From Rhodanobacter sp. (GTDB lineage Bacteria; Pseudomonadota; Gammaproteobacteria; Xanthomonadales; Rhodanobacteraceae): a stretch of DNA of 64,000 bases. The translations under genes were made by a program, and so were the position numbers. The notes under the pieces are model-generated. The model saw only the letters and a list, made by a program, of their open reading frames with translations. It did no database searches and was not told the DNA's origin. This document shows positions 45,146 to 57,318 of this stretch, piece after piece. The stretch lies in NCBI GenBank assembly GCA_024711345.1, contig JANJTA010000004.1:26429-90428 (forward strand). The letters run 5' to 3'. How positions within the stretch are numbered: the first letter of the stretch is position 1; each line of letters opens with the position of its first letter.

Positions 45146-45176
45146 AAAAGGGGCAGCCGAAAGCCGGCTGCCCCTT
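45146..45176. terminator. Bidirectional terminator between mltD and ppiD
   Basis: AAGGGGCAGCCG and CGGCTGCCCCTT form a 12-bp stem in the 220-base convergent gap. It could end transcripts from either side, with only short T tracts. Nearer mltD a CCCCGC/GCGGGG mini-hairpin is also present. Confidence 0.7.
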
Positions 45177-45211
45177 CTGCATGATGCCGGTCGCGCCCGA
45201 CCGCCGACGGC

Positions 45212-47113
45212 TCAGAGCCGCTGCTGGTTGATCTTGATCTTGGTCTTCGCCTTGAGCTGGTCGATCAGCTCGCGCGTGGCTTCATAGCCATAGGCCTGAG
45301 CCATCTGCTGGCGCAGCGACTCGCGCTGCTCCGGCGGCACCTTGGACAGGTCGCCATCCTGCACCTTGTCGACGGCCAGCAGCACGTAGCTGCCGTCCTG
45401 CATGTCCACCGCGGCGTACTGCGGCTTGCCCGCCGTCGGATGCGGCAGCAGGAACGCCTGCGTCAACAGCGGCGCCGGCATCTGCGCACGCCGTTCCACC
45501 TCGTTCGCCGTGGTGATGCTGGCACCCAGCGACTTCGCCACGTCGTCCATCGACTCGCCCTTGCGCAGGCGCGCCAGTGCCTCGTCGGCCTGCTTCTTCT
45601 CGATGGCGGCGACGCGCGCGTCGAGGATCTTCTGCCGCACGTCGGCCCGCACTTCCGCCAACGGCTTGGCGGTCGCCGGTACGTGCTGGTCGACGTGGAT
45701 CACCACCGAGTGGTTGTTGCCCAGATCGATCAGGCCGGAATTGTTGCCCTGGACCAGCACGTCGTCACTGAACGCCGCCGCGACCACTTTCGGGTTCGCC
45801 GCCACACCTTCGCCGCCTTTGCGCGTAAACAGCGCCGTGGTCTTGATCGGCAACTTCAGGGCAACCGAAGCCGGCTCCAGCGAGGTCGGGTTCTGATAGG
45901 TGTTGTCGGACATCTTGCCCGCCACGTCGTTATAGGTGCGGTCGCGCTCGGCCGTGGTCGCTTCCTTGACCAGCTGGTCGCGCACCTCCTCGAACGGCTT
46001 GGACTCACCGCTGCGGATGTCGCGCAGCCAGATGATGTGGTAGCCGTCGGAGGACAGCACCGGCTTGGAGATCTGCCCCTTCTGCATGGCGAACAGGGCC
46101 GAATCGAAGGCTTCGTTGGTCACGCCCTTTTCCAGCCAGCCCAGGTCGCCGCCCAGGCGACGCGAACCCAGATCCTGCGAATCCTGCTCGGCCAGTTTGG
46201 CGAAGTCGCCCGGGTTGGCTTCCGCCGCGATCTTCTCGGCCTTCGCCAGGGCGGCCTTCTGCTGCTCCGGCGTGGCGTTGGCCGGCACGTTGATCAGGAT
46301 GTGCGAGACCAGCCGCTGTTCCGGCTGCACGAACCGCTGCTTCTCGTTCGCGTAGCGCTTCTTCAGCTCCTCGTCGCTCGGCTCCGCCGCCAGCGGCAGA
46401 TCAGCGCCGACGACCTCGACGTACTTCACCGAGACCTGCTCGGGGTTCATGTAGTCGGCCTGGTGCGCCTTGTACCAGCTTTCGATCTCGGCATCGCTGA
46501 CCGTGTTGTTTTCCAGCGCGGGACGCGGAAGCTGGAAGTAGCGCAGGTCACGACGCTGGCTGAGCAGTTTCAGGAAGCTGTCGAGCTGGGCGTCGCTGGT
46601 GCTGGTGCTGGCGTTGATCGCCGCCGGCAGCAACTGGGTGGCCAACGACGCGCGGATCTCGTTCTCGAACATCTCCGGGGTCTTGTACTGGCTGGTGAGC
46701 CACGCGCGGTAGCTGGTGGCGTCGAACTGGCCGTTGACCTGGAACGCCGGAATCGAGGCAATGTAATCGCGCATGGCCTGGTCCGAAACCCGCAGGCCCC
46801 AGTCCGCATTGGCCTGCAGCAGCAATTGCTCATCGATCATGCCGTCGAGGATGCGCAGCTTCGTCTCGTTCTTCTCGAAGGCGCTGGAGTCGAACTGCTC
46901 GCCCTGCTGTTCGGCTGCCTGCTGCCGCAGCTGGTTCACGCGATCCTGGTAGGCGCGCTGATCGATCTCGTGCTTGCCGACTTTCGCCACGAAAGCGTCG
47001 TCGTTGGACATGAAGTAGCTCTCCATGCCGAACAGCGACATCGCCAGGACGGCGAGGCCGAGCACGATGATGGACGGCCATCCGTGCATCTTGTTACGCA
47101 TTGCCTGCAGCAT
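45212..47113 (-). CDS. ppiD: Periplasmic folding chaperone PpiD (SurA/parvulin type)
   Basis: The 633-residue protein is anchored by one N-terminal helix (about 13-34). A SurA_N-like chaperone region (to ~250) is followed by a parvulin domain (~265-370) with VSHILINVPANA, GGDLGWLEKGVTNEAF and SSDGYHIIWL, and a C-terminal helical region. PpiD helps proteins leaving the Sec channel; in E. coli its parvulin domain is inactive. The start is ATG 47113 (MLQAMRNKMHGW). It lies after the hupB-tRNA-Val-tRNA-Asp segment, the standard lon-hup-ppiD order. Confidence 0.92.
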   Translation of the reverse strand: MLQAMRNKMHGWPSIIVLGLAVLAMSLFGMESYFMSNDDAFVAKVGKHEIDQRAYQDRVNQLRQQAAEQQGEQFDSSAFEKNETKLRILDGMIDEQLLLQANADWGLRVSDQAMRDYIASIPAFQVNGQFDATSYRAWLTSQYKTPEMFENEIRASLATQLLPAAINASTSTSDAQLDSFLKLLSQRRDLRYFQLPRPALENNTVSDAEIESWYKAHQADYMNPEQVSVKYVEVVGADLPLAAEPSDEELKKRYANEKQRFVQPEQRLVSHILINVPANATPEQQKAALAKAEKIAAEANPGDFAKLAEQDSQDLGSRRLGGDLGWLEKGVTNEAFDSALFAMQKGQISKPVLSSDGYHIIWLRDIRSGESKPFEEVRDQLVKEATTAERDRTYNDVAGKMSDNTYQNPTSLEPASVALKLPIKTTALFTRKGGEGVAANPKVVAAAFSDDVLVQGNNSGLIDLGNNHSVVIHVDQHVPATAKPLAEVRADVRQKILDARVAAIEKKQADEALARLRKGESMDDVAKSLGASITTANEVERRAQMPAPLLTQAFLLPHPTAGKPQYAAVDMQDGSYVLLAVDKVQDGDLSKVPPEQRESLRQQMAQAYGYEATRELIDQLKAKTKIKINQQRL

Positions 47114-47247
47114 TGCAATCTTCCCGCAAGGTGGTGAGAGCGCGCGATGCGCGAATGGAACAAACCGCCTGCCGGCGTGCGTACGAGACCGCGCGTGCGC
47201 ACGTCGCTCAAATGACAAGGGCGCCACACGGGCGCCCTTGCGAACTG

Positions 47248-47324
47248 TGGCGGAGTGGACGGGACTCGAACCCGCGACCTCCGGCGTGACAGGCCAGCAT
47301 TCTAACCGACTGAACTACCACTCC
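47248..47324 (-). tRNA. tRNA-Asp (GTC), copy 2
   Basis: Identical in all 77 bases to the + strand copy at 35460-35536, plus four shared bases (ATGC) upstream. Lies between tRNA-Val and ppiD. Confidence 0.97.
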
Positions 47325-47333
47325 GCATTTTTC

Positions 47334-47408
<75 letters not shown>

Positions 47409-47427
47409 AAAACCAAGCGTTAGCCGC

Positions 47428-47700
47428 TTAGTTTAGGGCATCCTTGAGGGTCTTGCCAGCCTTGAAGGCAGGCACCTTCGAGGCCTTGATCTTGATCGCC
47501 TCGTTGGTGCGCGGGTTGCGGCCAGTGCGGGCGGCGCGCTTGCGCACCGTGAACGTGCCGAAGCCCACCACCGAGACATCCTCGCCTTTCTTCAACGACT
47601 TCTGCACGGTCTCGAAAAAGGCTTCGAGAGCACGGCCAGCGTCGGCCTTGGTCAGCTCGGCCTTCTCGGCGATGGCATTGATCAGATCGGTTTTATTCAT
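47428..47700 (-). CDS. hupB: DNA-binding protein HU
   Basis: The 90-residue nucleoid protein starts [18 protein letters not shown] and has the HU/IHF DNA-binding arm signature [18 protein letters not shown] at about 46-63, with the intercalating Pro present. AAGGGAG precedes the start. HU compacts and bends DNA and lies downstream of lon as in most gammaproteobacteria. Confidence 0.97.
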   Translation of the reverse strand: MNKTDLINAIAEKAELTKADAGRALEAFFETVQKSLKKGEDVSVVGFGTFTVRKRAARTGRNPRTNEAIKIKASKVPAFKAGKTLKDALN

Positions 47701-47844
47701 TGAAAAACTCCCTTGTTCGGATTTCGTCGGGGCGGTCGGTCCGGAGACGGGACAGCAGCGACATGGATGGTTGGCTCATGCCTGGGCCGTAACGCAACCC
47801 CGCATCGCTGCGCTGACATACAACGCCGGGACTGCGGTAGCGCC

Positions 47845-47874
47845 TTTATACCAGCGCCTTGCCGGGCTCCGCAA
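47845..47874 (-). promoter_or_regulatory. Putative sigma-70 promoter of hupB
   Basis: Minus strand TTGCGG (47874-47869) and TATAAA (47850-47845) are separated by 18 bases, in the 345-base lon-hupB gap. Apart from this and the lon terminator, I see nothing else in that gap. Confidence 0.5.
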
Positions 47875-47980
47875 CACAAGTCACAGCAACGTTTCCCGGA
47901 GATTCGCTACTTGTGCAAGCGCCTGCAAAACCGATACCGCGGAAGTGACTGGACAACTTCGTCGACCCGCAGGGAAAACC

Positions 47981-48008
47981 AAAAAAGTGCCCTGCATGGC
48001 AGGGCACT
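47981..48008 (-). terminator. Terminator of lon
   Basis: AGTGCCCTGC and GCAGGGCACT form a 10-bp stem around a 3-base loop, followed on the minus strand by a T-run, ~38 bases past the lon stop. Confidence 0.92.
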
Positions 48009-48045
48009 TCGGAGGGAACACAATCGGCGAGGGAGCGCCGGGCGA

Positions 48046-50520
48046 TCAGTGCGTCAACGAGTGCCCTTCCGTCGACTCGCCGGCAACCGCAGCAGGTGTG
48101 GTTTCCTTGGCCGGGTTCGGCTGCAACGGGCGCTCCAGGGCGATATCCAGCACCTCGTCGATCCAGCGCACCGGATGGATCTCCAACGACGAGGTGATGT
48201 TGGCCGGCATGTCCACCAGGTCCTTCTTGTTTTCCTCCGGGATGATCACCGTGGTGATTCCGCCGCGATGTGCCGCCAGCAGTTTCTCCTTGAGGCCGCC
48301 GATCGGCAGCACGCGACCGCGCAAGGTGATCTCGCCGGTCATGGCCACCTCCGAGCGCACCGGCACCTTGGTCAGCACGGAAACCAGCGCCGTGCACATG
48401 GCGATGCCGGCGCTGGGGCCGTCCTTCGGCGTGGCACCTTCGGGCACGTGCACGTGGATGTCGAACTTCTGATGGAACTCCGGATCAATGCCCAGCCGGT
48501 CAGCCCGCGCGCGCACCACCGACAGCGCCGCCTGGATCGATTCCTTCATCACGTCGCCAAGCTGGCCGGTGTGCACCAACCGACCCTTGCCGGCCACCAC
48601 CGAGGCTTCGATGCTGAGCAGCTCGCCGCCGACCTGGGTCCAGGCGAGCCCGGTGACCAGGCCCACCTCGTTCTGCAGTTCCTTGCGGCCGAAGTCGAAC
48701 CGGCGCACGCCCAGGTAGTGATCCAGGTTGGACGAATCCACCTTGACCCGATCGGGACCGGTCTTGGCTTTGCCCTTGGCCGCTTTCGCCGGCACCGCCT
48801 TCGCCTTGGCCTTCTTCACCTGGCCCAGAGCCAGCTCCTTGACCACCTTGCGGCAGATCTTGGAGATCTCGCGTTCCAGGTTGCGCACGCCCGACTCGCG
48901 CGTGTAATAGCGCACGATATCGCGCAAGGCATCCTCGGTGACGCTGAGTTCCTCGGGCTTCAGGCCATTCGCCTTGAGCTGCTTCGCCAACAGGTACTTC
49001 TGCGCGATGCCGAGTTTCTCGTCCTCGGTGTAGCCGGGGATGCGGATGACTTCCATGCGGTCCAGCAGCGGGCCGGGAATGTTCAGCGAATTGGCGGTAG
49101 CGATCCACATCACCTCGGAAAGGTCCAGGTCGACCTCCAGGTAATGATCGTTGAACGCATGGTTCTGCTCCGGGTCGAGCACTTCCAGCAACGCCGACGA
49201 CGGGTCGCCGCGGAAGTCCATCGACATCTTGTCGATCTCGTCCAGCACGAACAGCGGGTTCTTCGTACCGATCTTGTTGATGTTCTGCACGATGCGGCCT
49301 GGCATCGAGCCGATATAGGTACGCCGGTGGCCACGGATCTCGGCTTCGTCACGCACACCACCGAGGCTCATGCGCACGAATTTCCGGTTGGTTGCCTTGG
49401 CGATCGACTGCCCCAGCGAGGTCTTGCCCACGCCGGGCGGGCCGACCAGGCACAGGATCGGGCCCTTCATCACCGACACGCGCTGCTGCACGGCGAGGTA
49501 TTCGAGGATGCGCTCCTTGACTTTCTCCAGGCCGAAGTGGTCGGCGTCGAGTACCTCCTGCGCCAGCTGAAGATCCTTGCGCACCTTGCTGCGCTTTTTC
49601 CATGGCACGCCGACCAGCCAATCGAGGTAGTTGCGCACCACGGTGGCCTCGGCCGACATCGGCGACATCTGCTTGAGCTTGCTGAACTCCTGCCGCGCCT
49701 TGGCCAGCACGGCCTTGGGCATGCCGGAGCCTTCGATCTTCTTCTGCAGCTCCTCGGTCTCGTTGGGTCCATCCTCGCCGTCGCCGAGCTCCTTCTGGAT
49801 CGCCTTCATCTGCTCGTTGAGGTAGTACTCGCGCTGGCTCTTCTCCATCTGCGACTTGACCCGGCCGCGGATGCGCTTCTCCACCTGCTGCAGATCCATC
49901 TCGCCGTCGACCAGGCCGATCAGCAATTCCAGCCGCTGGCCGACGTCGGCGGTTTCCAGCACCTTCTGCTTGTCGGCCATGCGCACCGACAGGTGCGCGG
50001 CGATGGAGTCGGCCACACGCGAGGGATCGTCGATGCCGGACAGGCTGGCCAGCACTTCCGGCGGCAACTTGCGGCTCTGCTTGACCAACTGCTCGAACAG
50101 CGAGATCAGCGTGCGCGAGACAACGTCGAGCTCACGCTCCTTGGCGTTGTAGACCGGCTCGATCACCCGCGAACGGGCGGTGAGCATGCCGTCTTGCTCC
50201 TTGAAGTCCTCCACCGACACGCGCGACTGGCCTTCGACCAGCACCTTGACCGTACCGTCGGGCAATTTCAGCAATTGCAACACGCCGGCAAGCGTGCCGA
50301 CCTGGTGCAGGTCGGTGATCTCCGGGTCGTCGATATCCGGGCTCTTCTGGGCAATCAACAGGATCTGCCGCTCGCCTTCCATCGCGCGCTCCAGCGCACG
50401 CATGGACTTGTCGCGACCAACGAACAGCGGGATGACCATGTGTGGATAGACCACCACGTCGCGCAGCGGCAACACCGGCAGAGCGTCCAGCACAACAGGG
50501 AGGGGGGCGTTCTTGGCCAT
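48046..50520 (-). CDS. lon: ATP-dependent protease Lon
   Basis: The 824-residue AAA+ protease has the N-terminal substrate domain (to ~300), Walker [11 protein letters not shown] near 367, Walker B VLDEIDKM near 431 and the C-terminal Ser-Lys protease domain with [11 protein letters not shown] near 690 and the catalytic Lys ~43 residues later. A Lys/Ala-rich insertion ([18 protein letters not shown]) lies between the ATPase and protease domains, which is longer than in E. coli. Lon degrades misfolded and regulatory proteins. The start is ATG 50520 (MAKNAPL). Confidence 0.97.
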   Translation of the reverse strand: MAKNAPLPVVLDALPVLPLRDVVVYPHMVIPLFVGRDKSMRALERAMEGERQILLIAQKSPDIDDPEITDLHQVGTLAGVLQLLKLPDGTVKVLVEGQSRVSVEDFKEQDGMLTARSRVIEPVYNAKERELDVVSRTLISLFEQLVKQSRKLPPEVLASLSGIDDPSRVADSIAAHLSVRMADKQKVLETADVGQRLELLIGLVDGEMDLQQVEKRIRGRVKSQMEKSQREYYLNEQMKAIQKELGDGEDGPNETEELQKKIEGSGMPKAVLAKARQEFSKLKQMSPMSAEATVVRNYLDWLVGVPWKKRSKVRKDLQLAQEVLDADHFGLEKVKERILEYLAVQQRVSVMKGPILCLVGPPGVGKTSLGQSIAKATNRKFVRMSLGGVRDEAEIRGHRRTYIGSMPGRIVQNINKIGTKNPLFVLDEIDKMSMDFRGDPSSALLEVLDPEQNHAFNDHYLEVDLDLSEVMWIATANSLNIPGPLLDRMEVIRIPGYTEDEKLGIAQKYLLAKQLKANGLKPEELSVTEDALRDIVRYYTRESGVRNLEREISKICRKVVKELALGQVKKAKAKAVPAKAAKGKAKTGPDRVKVDSSNLDHYLGVRRFDFGRKELQNEVGLVTGLAWTQVGGELLSIEASVVAGKGRLVHTGQLGDVMKESIQAALSVVRARADRLGIDPEFHQKFDIHVHVPEGATPKDGPSAGIAMCTALVSVLTKVPVRSEVAMTGEITLRGRVLPIGGLKEKLLAAHRGGITTVIIPEENKKDLVDMPANITSSLEIHPVRWIDEVLDIALERPLQPNPAKETTPAAVAGESTEGHSLTH

Positions 50521-50627
50521 GTAAAAAAAGGTCTCTCGGGCTTGGATCTGGTTTCGTCCCGACACTGCGCCGGGCCCGTCAACTCGTCAAGTGGAGGCGG
50601 TCGGGAGCCTACTCAAGTCGGGCGACC

Positions 50628-50663
50628 AGAAACAGAACGGCCCCGGCGAAACCGCCGGAGCCG
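50628..50663 (-). terminator. Putative terminator of clpX
   Basis: A GC-rich stem (CGGCTCCGGCGG paired with CGCCGGGGCCG, one mismatch) lies just past the clpX stop, followed on the minus strand by TTCTGTTTCTGG, a weak T-tract. Confidence 0.5.
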
Positions 50664-50689
50664 TCGTCAGCCACCGCCGAGGCAGGAAA

Positions 50690-51982
50690 TCAGGCGGCGT
50701 CGCCACCATCACTCGCAGCCCGCTGCTGCAGGTTGCCACGATAAATCAGGTAGGGCTCGGCCTGACCCTCTATCACCGCATCGTCCACCACCACCTTGCT
50801 GACGTGCTCCAGCGAGGGCAGCTCGTACATCGTGTCCAGCAGCACCTGCTCCAGGATGGTGCGCAGGCCGCGCGCGCCGGTCTTCCGCTTGAGCGCCTTG
50901 CGGGCGATCGCCTGCAGCGCTTCGGGACGGAACTCCAGCTCCACCTCCTCCATCTCGAACAGCCGCTTGAACTGCTTGGTGACCGCGTTCTTCGGCTCGG
51001 TAAGGATCTTCACCAATGCCGCCTCGTCCAGCTCGTCCAGGGTAGCCACCACTGGCAGGCGCCCGACGAACTCCGGGATGAGGCCGAATCGCACCAGGTC
51101 GGCCGGCTCCACGTCAGCCAGTACCTTGCCCAGGTTCTCGGTGCGTTCCTTGCTGCGTACCTCGGCGGAGAAACCGATGCTGGTGTTCTCGGAACGCTGC
51201 TGGATCACCTTCTCCAGCCCGGCAAATGCGCCGCCGCAGATGAACAGGATGTTCTTGGTGTCGACCTGCAGGAACTCCTGCTGCGGGTGCTTGCGCCCGC
51301 CCTGCGGCGGCACCGAGGCCAGCGTACCTTCGATCAGCTTCAGCAGCGCCTGCTGCACGCCCTCGCCGGACACGTCGCGGGTGATCGACGGGTTCTCGCT
51401 CTTGCGCGAGATCTTGTCGATCTCGTCGATGTAGACGATGCCCGACTGCGCCTTCTCGACATCGTAGTCGCACTTCTGCAGCAGCTTCTGGATGATGTTC
51501 TCGACGTCCTCGCCCACGTAGCCGGCCTCGGTCAGCGTGGTGGCGTCGGCGATCGTGAACGGCACGTTGAGCAGGCGCGCCAGCGTCTCGGCCAGCAGCG
51601 TCTTGCCGGAGCCGGTCGGGCCGATCAGCAGGATGTTGGACTTGCCCAGCTCGATGTCGTCGCTCTTCTGGCGTGACTCGATCCGCTTGTAGTGGTTGTA
51701 CACCGCCACCGCCAGCGCCTTCTTGGCGCGGGTCTGGCCGACCACGTACTGATCCAGCGATTCGCGGATCTCCTTGGGCTTGGGCAGCTGGGTGCGGCCG
51801 GAAGCCGCTTTTTCCTCCAGCTCCTCGCGGATGATGTCGTTGCACAGCTCCACGCATTCGTCGCAGATGAACACGGACGGACCCGCGATCAGCTTGCGCA
51901 CCTCATGCTGGCTCTTGCCGCAGAACGAGCAATAGAGAATCTTGCCGCTGTCGCTGGAACGCCCCTGCCGGTCGTCGCTCAT
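50690..51982 (-). CDS. clpX: ClpXP protease ATP-binding subunit ClpX
   Basis: The 430-residue AAA+ unfoldase has an N-terminal C4 zinc-binding domain (YCSFCGK and [10 protein letters not shown], within residues 15-50). Walker A is [11 protein letters not shown] near 118, Walker [10 protein letters not shown] near 181, and the sensor/pore region ends in the RYD-type C-terminal domain. It feeds substrates to ClpP. Start MSDDRQG (51982) fits family length. It lies 109 bases after clpP. Confidence 0.97.
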   Translation of the reverse strand: MSDDRQGRSSDSGKILYCSFCGKSQHEVRKLIAGPSVFICDECVELCNDIIREELEEKAASGRTQLPKPKEIRESLDQYVVGQTRAKKALAVAVYNHYKRIESRQKSDDIELGKSNILLIGPTGSGKTLLAETLARLLNVPFTIADATTLTEAGYVGEDVENIIQKLLQKCDYDVEKAQSGIVYIDEIDKISRKSENPSITRDVSGEGVQQALLKLIEGTLASVPPQGGRKHPQQEFLQVDTKNILFICGGAFAGLEKVIQQRSENTSIGFSAEVRSKERTENLGKVLADVEPADLVRFGLIPEFVGRLPVVATLDELDEAALVKILTEPKNAVTKQFKRLFEMEEVELEFRPEALQAIARKALKRKTGARGLRTILEQVLLDTMYELPSLEHVSKVVVDDAVIEGQAEPYLIYRGNLQQRAASDGGDAA

Positions 51983-52029
51983 ACTCTCGATCCCGCTGGT
52001 AAATCTGAATGCGCCGCGAGAATAGCACA

Positions 52030-52061
52030 GGGCTCCGCGTCTGCAGGCAGACGCAGAGCCC
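52030..52061 (-). terminator. Hairpin between clpP and clpX (possible attenuator)
   Basis: GGGCTCCGCGTCTGC and its near-complement form a 14-bp stem, 30 or so bases past the clpP stop. There is no T-run, so it may act as a partial terminator or RNA processing site that sets ClpP:ClpX levels. Confidence 0.35.
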
Positions 52062-52091
52062 ATCCCGCGACCCTGGGTTAAAAGCTCGAAA

Positions 52092-52721
52092 TCAGGCCGA
52101 TTTCACCGTTTCTCCGGCGCGCTTGTCGAGCACCTCGTCGATCAGGCCGTAGGCCTTGGCGTCGGCGGCGCTCATGAAGCGGTCGCGCTCCATGTCCGCT
52201 TCGATCTTCTCCAGCGTCTGGCCGGTGTGCTGGACATAAAGCTTGTTCAGGCGCTCGCGGATATACAGGATCTCGCGGGCCTGGATCTCGATGTCGGTGG
52301 CCTGGCCCTGCGCGCCGCCGGAAGGCTGGTGGATCATCACGCGCGAGTTCGGCAGGGCGAAACGCTTGCCCTTGGCGCCGGCCATCAACAGGAACGAACC
52401 CATGCTGCAGGCCTGGCCGATGCACATCGTGCTCACGTTCGGCTTGATGAACTGCATGGTGTCGTAGATCGCCAGACCGGCGGTGACCGCGCCGCCCGGG
52501 CTGTTGATGTAGAAGTTGATGTCCTTGTCCGGGTTCTCCGACTCCAGGAACAGCATCTGCGCGACGATCAGGTTGGCGACCTGGTCGTTGACCTCGCCCA
52601 CCAGGAAGACCACCCGCTCCTTCAGCAGGCGCGAGTAGATGTCGTACGACCGCTCGCCACGAGCGGTCTGCTCGACGACCATCGGCACCAAATTGAGGTT
52701 CTGGATCGGATCCATGGCCAT
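52092..52721 (-). CDS. clpP: ATP-dependent Clp protease proteolytic subunit
   Basis: The 209-residue serine protease has catalytic S106 ([12 protein letters not shown]), H131 ([12 protein letters not shown]) and a later Asp in MERDRFM near 180. It forms tetradecamers with ClpX. It lies 33 bases after tig and before clpX, the usual tig-clpP-clpX-lon order. Confidence 0.97.
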   Translation of the reverse strand: MAMDPIQNLNLVPMVVEQTARGERSYDIYSRLLKERVVFLVGEVNDQVANLIVAQMLFLESENPDKDINFYINSPGGAVTAGLAIYDTMQFIKPNVSTMCIGQACSMGSFLLMAGAKGKRFALPNSRVMIHQPSGGAQGQATDIEIQAREILYIRERLNKLYVQHTGQTLEKIEADMERDRFMSAADAKAYGLIDEVLDKRAGETVKSA

Positions 52722-52754
52722 GTTTGCAGCTCTCCGCTCGATGGGCCTGATTGC

Positions 52755-54047
52755 TCAGGCGTTGGCTGGGCGCATCACGTCGTCGAAGCTCAGGTCCAGC
52801 TGGGTGGTATTGGCGTGCTCGGCCACCCACTCGGCTACCTGGTCTTCCATCACGCGATTTTGCAGCCCTGACATCAGTTGGGGATCACCGTTGTAGAGTT
52901 CAATGACCTTTTCCGGCTCCTCGTAGGTGGAGGCGATCGCCGCCAACTGCTCGGCCACGCGCTTGCGGTCGATCTTGATCTCCTGCTTGCGCGCGATCTC
53001 GCCCATCAGCAGGCCGGCAATCACGCGCTGGCGTGCGATCGGCATGGCGGCCTCGATCAGCTGCTGCGGCGGCTGCTGGCCCTGCGGCACGCTGCCGGCG
53101 GCCATGCTGCGCGCCTCGGATTGCACCAGCAGCTTCGGCACGTCCAGCCCCGCGTGCGCCGTGGCCAGCTTCTCCGCCACTTCGGACTTCAGGCGCGCCA
53201 TCAGCGCTGCCTTCAGTTCGCGTTCCAGATTCGCGCGAACTTCCTTGCGGAACGTCCCCAGGTCGCCGTCGGCGATGCCGAACAGCTTGGCGAACTCGGT
53301 GTCGACCTCCGGCAGCTTCGGCTCCTGCACCTTGATGATGCTGAAGTTGACCCGAGCGCTTTTGCCGGCCAGCTGCGCGTTGCGAAAATCCTCCGGGAAG
53401 GCGATCTCGGTCTCGAAGGCGTCGCCCGCCTTGCGACCGGTCAACGCCTCGTCCAGCGCCTTGAACAGGGTGCCCGAGCCCAGCACGCTGCCGGCACGCT
53501 CCAGGCCCTCGGCAGGGAACCGGTAGTCGCCGGCCTCGGCCGAATACTCGAACATCACGAAGTCGCCCTCGGCCGAGGCGCGATCCACCTCATCGAAGCT
53601 GCGGCGCTGCTGGCGCAGGGTTTCCAGCATCTTGTCGATGTCGGCATCGGTCACCACCGCCACCGCGCGGCTGATTTCGAGCGCGCTCACGTCGACCGCC
53701 GGAAACTCCGGCATGATCTCGAACGTCGCGGTATAGGCAATTTCGCCATTTTCCGGCCGGCCGGTGGTGTCGATCGCCGGGTTGGCGATCGGCTGCAGCT
53801 TCTCCTGCGCCACCGCCTCGCGCAGCGTGCTGCCGATCAGGTCCGACAGTACCTCGCCACGCACCTGGTCGCCGAAGCGCTGCTTGATCACCGTGGTCGG
53901 CACCTTGCCCGGGCGGAAGCCCTTCAGGCGCACCGTGCGACCCATCTCCGCGATGCGTGCGCTCACCTGCGTCTCGAACCGCTCCGCGGGGAATTTCACC
54001 GTGAGCTTGCGCTCGAGCGTGCCGATGTTCTCAACCGAAACCTGCAT
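52755..54047 (-). CDS. tig: Trigger factor (ribosome-associated chaperone)
   Basis: The 430-residue protein has the ribosome-binding tail signature GFRPGKVP near 43-50, a central FKBP domain (~150-240, VMFEYSAEAG, FETEIAFPEDF), and the helical C-terminal arms (~250-415). It binds nascent chains at the exit tunnel. AGGAG precedes the ATG at 54047. It is preceded by tRNA-Leu at a 90-base distance, so readthrough from the tRNA promoter is possible. Confidence 0.96.
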   Translation of the reverse strand: MQVSVENIGTLERKLTVKFPAERFETQVSARIAEMGRTVRLKGFRPGKVPTTVIKQRFGDQVRGEVLSDLIGSTLREAVAQEKLQPIANPAIDTTGRPENGEIAYTATFEIMPEFPAVDVSALEISRAVAVVTDADIDKMLETLRQQRRSFDEVDRASAEGDFVMFEYSAEAGDYRFPAEGLERAGSVLGSGTLFKALDEALTGRKAGDAFETEIAFPEDFRNAQLAGKSARVNFSIIKVQEPKLPEVDTEFAKLFGIADGDLGTFRKEVRANLERELKAALMARLKSEVAEKLATAHAGLDVPKLLVQSEARSMAAGSVPQGQQPPQQLIEAAMPIARQRVIAGLLMGEIARKQEIKIDRKRVAEQLAAIASTYEEPEKVIELYNGDPQLMSGLQNRVMEDQVAEWVAEHANTTQLDLSFDDVMRPANA

Positions 54048-54136
54048 GACGTCTCCTGGTACTACCTGATGTTGTGGCCCTGTCGTCGGCGCCAGGGCGG
54101 CCGCGCCGCCAGAAAAACTGAGGAATCCGCGGGGCA

Positions 54137-54221
<85 letters not shown>

Positions 54222-54433
54222 TCTGCACCCTCGCCAGACGCGCGTAACCATCGGATTCTGAAACCGATTGTCGCCTGCCAGCGCGCCCATGCAGGCGCCT
54301 TCGCGGCTGCGCTCGCCTAAGTCGATGATTCCCTTATGCGAAAGCGGGCCATTCTAAGGTTGCACGAGGCTGCAGCACAAGCGCAGCGACGGCGCCAGGG
54401 AGGGCGACGCGAGGCCTTTCGCCCCGCGCAAAG

Positions 54434-54465
54434 CAGAACGCCGATCGCAGGCGATCGGCGTTCTG
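54434..54465 (-). terminator. Terminator-like hairpin after tRNA-Lys
   Basis: A 15-bp stem (CAGAACGCCGATCGC and its complement, 2-base loop) starts four bases after tRNA-Lys. The following tract is CTTTGCG, so termination would be inefficient. The ~210 bases from here to tRNA-Leu hold no gene. Confidence 0.6.
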
Positions 54466-54468
54466 GAT

Positions 54469-54544
<76 letters not shown>

Positions 54545-54563
54545 AGGAAACCTGGGATGGAAC

Positions 54564-54640
54564 TGGGGTGGATGATGGGATTCGAACCCACGACAACCGG
54601 AATCACAATCCGGGACTCTAACCAGCTGAGCTACATCCAC
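54564..54640 (-). tRNA. tRNA-His (GTG)
   Basis: Acceptor GTGGATG pairs with CATCCAC. Anticodon is GTG (GGATTGTGATTCC). A genomic G precedes the 5' end (54641) and faces discriminator C, as the His G-1 identity pair requires. Confidence 0.95.
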
Positions 54641-54654
54641 CATCGACCTGATAC

Positions 54655-54731
54655 TGGTGCGCCAGACAGGACTCGAACCTGCAACCGTCGGCTTAGAAGG
54701 CCGATGCTCTATCCGGTTGAGCTACAGGCGC
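54655..54731 (-). tRNA. tRNA-Arg (TCT)
   Basis: Acceptor GCGCCTG pairs with the 3' strand CTGGCGC by one G-T. Anticodon loop CTTCTAA gives TCT; CCA is encoded. Confidence 0.95.
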
Positions 54732-54756
54732 AGTCGCTGCAGGTAGAACGTTTCGC

Positions 54757-54833
54757 TGGTCGGGGTAGAGGGATTCGAACCCCCGACTTTTGCGTCCCAA
54801 ACGCAACGCTCTACCAGACTGAGCTATACCCCG
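54757..54833 (-). tRNA. tRNA-Pro (TGG)
   Basis: Acceptor CGGGGTA pairs with TACCCCG. Anticodon loop TTTGGGA gives TGG; CCA encoded. First gene of the Pro-Arg-His-Lys operon. Confidence 0.95.
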
Positions 54834-54872
54834 CTTTCGAATCACCGGCCAAGCCACCACCGGAGCCTTGAA

Positions 54873-54901
54873 ATGTTACGGGTGCCGCCTCGCTCAGTCA
54901 A
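54873..54901 (-). promoter_or_regulatory. Sigma-70 promoter of tRNA-Pro-Arg-His-Lys operon
   Basis: Minus strand TTGACT (54901-54896) and TAACAT (54878-54873) are separated by exactly 17 bases, ~40 bases before tRNA-Pro. Confidence 0.8.
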
Positions 54902-54968
54902 TCCGTATCGAAGCACACCTTGTGTTTCTTGATCATCGTTTCCGCCGGAAACCACGAGGCTCCGGATG

Positions 54969-54996
54969 AAAACAAAACGGGGTGCAAGCACCCCGT
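54969..54996 (-). terminator. Terminator of tRNA-Arg (ACG)
   Basis: ACGGGGTGC and GCACCCCGT form a 9-bp stem with a 2-base loop, followed on the minus strand by TTTTGTTTTC. Confidence 0.9.
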
Positions 54997-55011
54997 CTCG
55001 CAGAATAAAAA

Positions 55012-55088
55012 TGGTGCGCCCGGAGAGATTCGAACTCCCGACCACCTAGTTCGTAGCCAGGTACTCTATCCAACTGAGCTACGGGCGC
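55012..55088 (-). tRNA. tRNA-Arg (ACG)
   Basis: Acceptor GCGCCCG pairs with CGGGCGC. The anticodon loop CTACGAA gives ACG (A34 expected to become inosine); CCA encoded. Stands as its own transcript. Confidence 0.95.
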
Positions 55089-55152
55089 ACTGAAAAATCT
55101 TTGCAGCGCTGCCCGGATGTCCGAACATCGAGGCCGCGAAGCAAGGAGCGGA

Positions 55153-55181
55153 ATTATTCAGGCTCCGCTCGCCTGCGTCAA
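55153..55181 (-). promoter_or_regulatory. Sigma-70 promoter of tRNA-Arg (ACG)
   Basis: Minus strand TTGACG (55181-55176) and AATAAT (55158-55153) with a 17-base spacer, 65 bases ahead of the tRNA. Confidence 0.7.
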
Positions 55182-55294
55182 CCCTTTTCGTGAAATTTCT
55201 TCACCGAATTTTCCATGCCCGACAAACGACTGCCGATGACGCGCCCTCCCGTCATGCGCGCCTGCGTGCGGCACCCCGAGAAATCCATCCGGAC

Positions 55295-55323
55295 ACGAAG
55301 AAGGCGGCCATTGGCCGCCTTCT
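55295..55323 (-). terminator. Terminator of ftsH
   Basis: AGAAGGCGGCCA and TGGCCGCCTTCT form a 12-bp stem ~35 bases after the ftsH stop; the trailing minus-strand sequence TCTTCGTG is only moderately T-rich. Confidence 0.75.
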
Positions 55324-55356
55324 CTCGTTGCATCGGTATGGCCGTCCAAATCGCGG

Positions 55357-57310
<1,954 letters not shown>

Positions 57311-57318
<8 letters not shown>

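Noticed and set aside
47713..50802. 1,029-codon open frame antisense to lon
   Set aside because: The translation is low-complexity His/Leu/Gln-rich and mirrors the lon codons; no motif or ribosome site.
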